From: JBARRO01 sp049644265
Lineage (GTDB): Bacteria; Bacteroidota; Ignavibacteria; UBA10030
DNA: 8,251 nt
NCBI GenBank assembly: GCA_049644265.1
Contig: JBARRO010000221.1
Location: 1-8,251 of the forward strand
Reading direction: 5' to 3'
The position numbers and the translations under genes were made by a program. How positions within the stretch are numbered: position 1 is the first letter of the stretch; each line of letters opens with the position of its first letter. A model generated the notes under the pieces. It was not told the DNA's origin and made no database searches. It saw only the letters and a program-made list of their open reading frames with translations. Positions 6,193-8,251 of the stretch are shown one piece after another.

Positions 6193-7220
6193 TTGCAACT
6201 CAAGAGAAGGCGCACCACGTCTCTCTGGATGTCGTAAAGGAATTCGAAAAGGCTATCATGACAGACGCCCGAGTACGACCCATCGCACCGGGGAACGTGC
6301 TCGTCTCAAGGGCCATTTTGCGTACATTTCGCGCGCTCAATCACGGGGGTCATCGCCGCGAGGAATCGTTTGGTTTACGAGCTGTTCCGTGGAATCCCGT
6401 TAGAAATAAACGCGATACCTTTGCGGTGTTAATGTCGCTGGATTTGACCAAGCTGATGCCGCACTTTATGTTTCCCGGGAGGAAGAGCCTGTATTTGTTT
6501 GATGCATGGCCGGACGTTCACTTGAAAATCAGGGAATTGGTGAAGAGGTGGGATATTCGGCACGTGTTCGTCTCCTCGTCAATGGCAACTGAACGATTGA
6601 ATGTGATCCTGGGGTCGCGCACATGTTCCTGGGTGCCGGAAGGGATCAACCCGGAGGTGTATCGGTTCCGATCATACGCTGAACGAGACATCGATGTTAT
6701 TCAGATTGGACGGAAGTACGATATGCTCCACGATGTTATCGTTGGCCCCCTCGAGCAACAAGGAAAAACCTACCTGTACGAGAAAGTGAAAGGAACCGTT
6801 GTGTTCCCCACGAGGGACGAGTTCATCGGCGGCCTGTCGCGCTCAAAAGTGTCGCTCTGTTTTCCCTCAAGCCTGACCCATCCTGACCGGTCCGGGGACA
6901 TTGAAACGCTCACGTCGCGATATCTTCAGTCGATGGCGTCAAAGTGTCTCGTCGTTGGCCATGCCCCCCGAGAGATGATAACGCTTTTCGGGTACAATCC
7001 GGTTGTCGAACTTGACATGCAGAGTCCGGTAAGGCACATCATGTCTATCCTCAAAGGATATTCCGATTACGTTACCCTGGTCGAACGAAACTACAGGGTT
7101 GTCGGAGAATCTCATACTTGGCATCATCGCTGGCTCAGGATCGCCGATGATTTGTTCCCAGGAGCAGGCGTTCCTGCTTCGAAGAAAAGTTCAGGTGACG
7201 TGGAAACTCGGGGTCATTGA
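6183..7220 (+). CDS. GT-B glycosyltransferase, CgeB-like / Glyco_trans_1_2
   Basis: This 345-residue soluble protein is probably a cytoplasmic glycosyltransferase adding a sugar to the repeat unit. The N-terminal half (1-160) is divergent but contains LYLFDAWP (103-110), the alternating pattern HVFVSSSMATERL (127-139) and WVPEGINPEVY (150-160), typical of the end of a GT-B acceptor domain. The C-terminal half has DIDVIQIGRK (169-178) and SLCFPSS (224-230). It also has ETLTSRYLQSMASKCLVVG (241-259), which matches the donor-nucleotide region of family-1 type enzymes. Close to the end is HTWHHRW (311-317), the histidine-rich motif seen in CgeB-like and Glyco_trans_1_2 (PF13524) proteins. Donor and acceptor are unknown. 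TTG6183 is supported by a strong ribosome-binding site and an upstream in-frame stop. The stop overlaps the next gene's start (TTGA, 7217-7220). The N-terminal domain is too divergent for a finer family call. Confidence 0.78.
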   Translation: MDLIATQEKAHHVSLDVVKEFEKAIMTDARVRPIAPGNVLVSRAILRTFRALNHGGHRREESFGLRAVPWNPVRNKRDTFAVLMSLDLTKLMPHFMFPGRKSLYLFDAWPDVHLKIRELVKRWDIRHVFVSSSMATERLNVILGSRTCSWVPEGINPEVYRFRSYAERDIDVIQIGRKYDMLHDVIVGPLEQQGKTYLYEKVKGTVVFPTRDEFIGGLSRSKVSLCFPSSLTHPDRSGDIETLTSRYLQSMASKCLVVGHAPREMITLFGYNPVVELDMQSPVRHIMSILKGYSDYVTLVERNYRVVGESHTWHHRWLRIADDLFPGAGVPASKKSSGDVETRGH

Positions 7221-8005
7221 TTCTCGTGAGAATTTCAATCATAACTCCGTCCTACAACCAGGGCGAGTTTATTGAGTCGACAATCCGTTCGGTCATGGAA
7301 CAGGATCATAAAGATATTGAGCATCTTGTGATCGACGGAGGCTCCAAGGATTCAACGATTTCAACTCTGAAAAAGTATCCTCACGTGCAGTGGGTATCTG
7401 AAAAGGACTCTGGTCAGAGCCAGGCCATCAATAAGGGATTTCAGCGGGCGACCGGAGATATCGTCGCCTGGATCAATTCCGACGACTATTATGAAAAGAA
7501 TATTTTCGGCGCAGTCACCGGTTTTTTTGAGTCCCACTCCGATTGCATGCTCCTCTACGGCGATATCACATTTGTCGATCGTCAGGGGCGTTCGCTCTTC
7601 AGCATTACGGGTGATACGATCGACTACGAACGACTTGTTGAATATCCTGACATTGTTCGCCAGCCCAGTTTTTTCTGGAGAAGGGAGCTCCTGGAGGAGA
7701 TTGGCGGAGTCGATGAGAATCTCGATCTCGTTATGGATTACGATTTCTTCTTGCGGGCCGGCAAACGTCACAAGTTCCATTATCTTCGGAACAATCTCAG
7801 TTATTACAGATATTATGAAGAGAACAAGAGCCGTTCGCTTGCCCGGCGACAGATCGTTGAAATTATCAGGGTGTACCGAAAGAATCAATTGAGAATCACC
7901 GCGCGCATGGTGAAACACCTTGTCGGCAAGTTTGTGCGCTCATTCAACCTCAAGAGTATCGAAAAGTTTGAACAGCTGTTGAAAGGACACCGTCCTTCGG
8001 CATGA
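7217..8005 (+). CDS. Glycosyltransferase family 2 (GT-A fold)
   Basis: This 262-residue protein is a predicted cytoplasmic or membrane-associated inverting glycosyltransferase. It opens with the GT2 nucleotide-binding strand ISIITPSYNQGEFIESTI (6-23), then HLVIDGGSKDST (36-47). EKDSGQSQAINKGF (62-75) and ATGDIVAWINSDD (78-90) follow, where Asp89-Asp90 is the metal-binding DxD-type motif. RQPSFFWRRELLEEIGG (148-164) and DLVMDYDFFLR (170-180) supply the usual acceptor and catalytic acidic region, with Asp174 and Asp176 as candidates for the base. The C-terminus (about 205-262) is basic and helical with no membrane segment, and may bind the membrane surface. TTG7217 overlaps the upstream stop. 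GTG7226 would remove only three residues and also gives a normal GT2 N-terminus, so the exact start is open. GGGG at 7210-7213 is the only purine run nearby. The stop overlaps the next ATG (8002-8005). Confidence 0.9.
   Translation: MILVRISIITPSYNQGEFIESTIRSVMEQDHKDIEHLVIDGGSKDSTISTLKKYPHVQWVSEKDSGQSQAINKGFQRATGDIVAWINSDDYYEKNIFGAVTGFFESHSDCMLLYGDITFVDRQGRSLFSITGDTIDYERLVEYPDIVRQPSFFWRRELLEEIGGVDENLDLVMDYDFFLRAGKRHKFHYLRNNLSYYRYYEENKSRSLARRQIVEIIRVYRKNQLRITARMVKHLVGKFVRSFNLKSIEKFEQLLKGHRPSA
7983..7997 (+). promoter_or_regulatory. Small perfect hairpin just before the last gene's start
   Basis: AAGGAC (7983-7988), a 3-nt loop ACC and GTCCTT (7992-7997) form a perfect inverted repeat inside the end of the GT2 gene, ending 4 nt before ATG8002. 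The left arm contains AAGGA, a Shine-Dalgarno-like sequence. If it acts for ATG8002, it would be hidden in the stem until a ribosome translating the GT2 gene opens it. Its 14-nt distance from the ATG is longer than usual. There is no T-tract, so it is not an intrinsic terminator. Confidence 0.35.
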
Positions 8006-8251
8006 CGAATCGAGTTCTCTTCATTGATGAAGACCAGGGGAGAAACGGCTCAACCGTTAGTATGGAATATCTGGTTGAGGGATTTCACGCAAGAGGCTAC
8101 GATGTGTATGTCCTTTCATGGAAGAGCGATCCACGGGCCAAAGAAGCACTCACGAAGCATGCAACGGTGCTTGACGGAAGACGGGGGCGAATCACCACGA
8201 TTACTCTGTGTGTGCATTTCTTGTACACGTTTTCGCCCTTCAGCCCTTCAG
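8002..8251 (+). CDS. Glycosyltransferase, GT-B type, N-terminal fragment
   Basis: The first 83 codons of a gene run off the right edge of the window. ATG8002 overlaps the GT2 stop codon (ATGA). The protein begins RVLFIDEDQGRNGSTVSMEY, then LVEGFHARGYDVYVLSW. This is a beta strand, a Gly/Ser-rich turn, a helix and a second strand, as expected of the first Rossmann unit in family-4-like GT-B glycosyltransferases. It probably extends the same repeat unit as the preceding enzymes. Too little is visible for a donor domain, so the family is inferred from the N-terminal fold pattern and from its neighbours. A hydrophobic stretch (ITLCVHFLYTF at about 68-78) is a likely core helix and not clearly a membrane segment. 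Confidence 0.68.
   Translation, partial: MTNRVLFIDEDQGRNGSTVSMEYLVEGFHARGYDVYVLSWKSDPRAKEALTKHATVLDGRRGRITTITLCVHFLYTFSPFSPS

Noticed and set aside
7361..7918. 185-codon reverse-strand open frame inside the GT2 gene
   Set aside because: The + strand frame has all GT2 motifs, and the antisense frame shows no recognisable domain.
8235..8250. Tandem 8-bp direct repeat GCCCTTCA x2 at the right edge
   Set aside because: Copy-number change would shift the frame, which suggests phase variation, but two copies are too few to argue it and the window ends there.
1..8251. CRISPR arrays, tRNA/rRNA genes, insertion sequences, toxin-antitoxin or phage-defence genes
   Set aside because: I looked for repeated spacer-like units, tRNA-like cloverleaf ends, transposase motifs and terminal inverted repeats and saw none. 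Every sizeable + strand frame is explained by polysaccharide genes.

Overview
The window is a compact, single-strand (+) block of genes for making and exporting a cell-surface polysaccharide of the Wzx/Wzy type. It is Gram-negative in character. It has an SLBB/Wza-like export protein with a signal peptide, a Wzz-type chain-length regulator, a Wzy_C-type O-antigen polymerase/ligase, a Wzx-type flippase and several glycosyltransferases. Base composition looks balanced by eye. The mix of ATG and TTG starts, and the SLBB protein with a hydrophobic C-terminal segment and no lipobox, would fit a Bacteroidota/Ignavibacteriota/Chlorobiota-like lineage. That placement is a low-confidence inference, because no marker gene is present.

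Layout: 3-200, 3' end of a UDP-GlcNAc 2-epimerase (sugar-nucleotide supply); 197-1876, SLBB-domain export protein; 1891-3108, Wzz-like co-polymerase without a kinase domain; 3105-4523, O-antigen ligase/polymerase; 4574-6106, flippase; 6183-7220, CgeB-like GT-B glycosyltransferase; 7217-8005, GT-A family 2 glycosyltransferase; 8002-8251 and beyond, N-terminus of another GT-B glycosyltransferase. The genes are packed tightly. Four annotated junctions are 4-bp stop/start overlaps, the other gaps are 14, 50 and 76 bp, and no terminator or internal promoter is evident. The set probably forms one transcript that starts and ends outside the window.

Inferred working order: the epimerase supplies UDP-ManNAc. 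The glycosyltransferases build a lipid-linked repeat unit at the cytoplasmic face. The flippase moves it across the inner membrane. The Wzy_C protein polymerises it (or ligates it), with the Wzz-like protein setting chain length. The SLBB protein forms the export conduit. This is a recognisable pathway, and I see no evidence of a wholly new system. The points worth a second look are at the gene junctions: repeated TTG starts, two mini-ORFs bridging the only sizeable gaps, and small inverted repeats that overlap or sit just before start regions. The domain layout of the SLBB protein is also notable.
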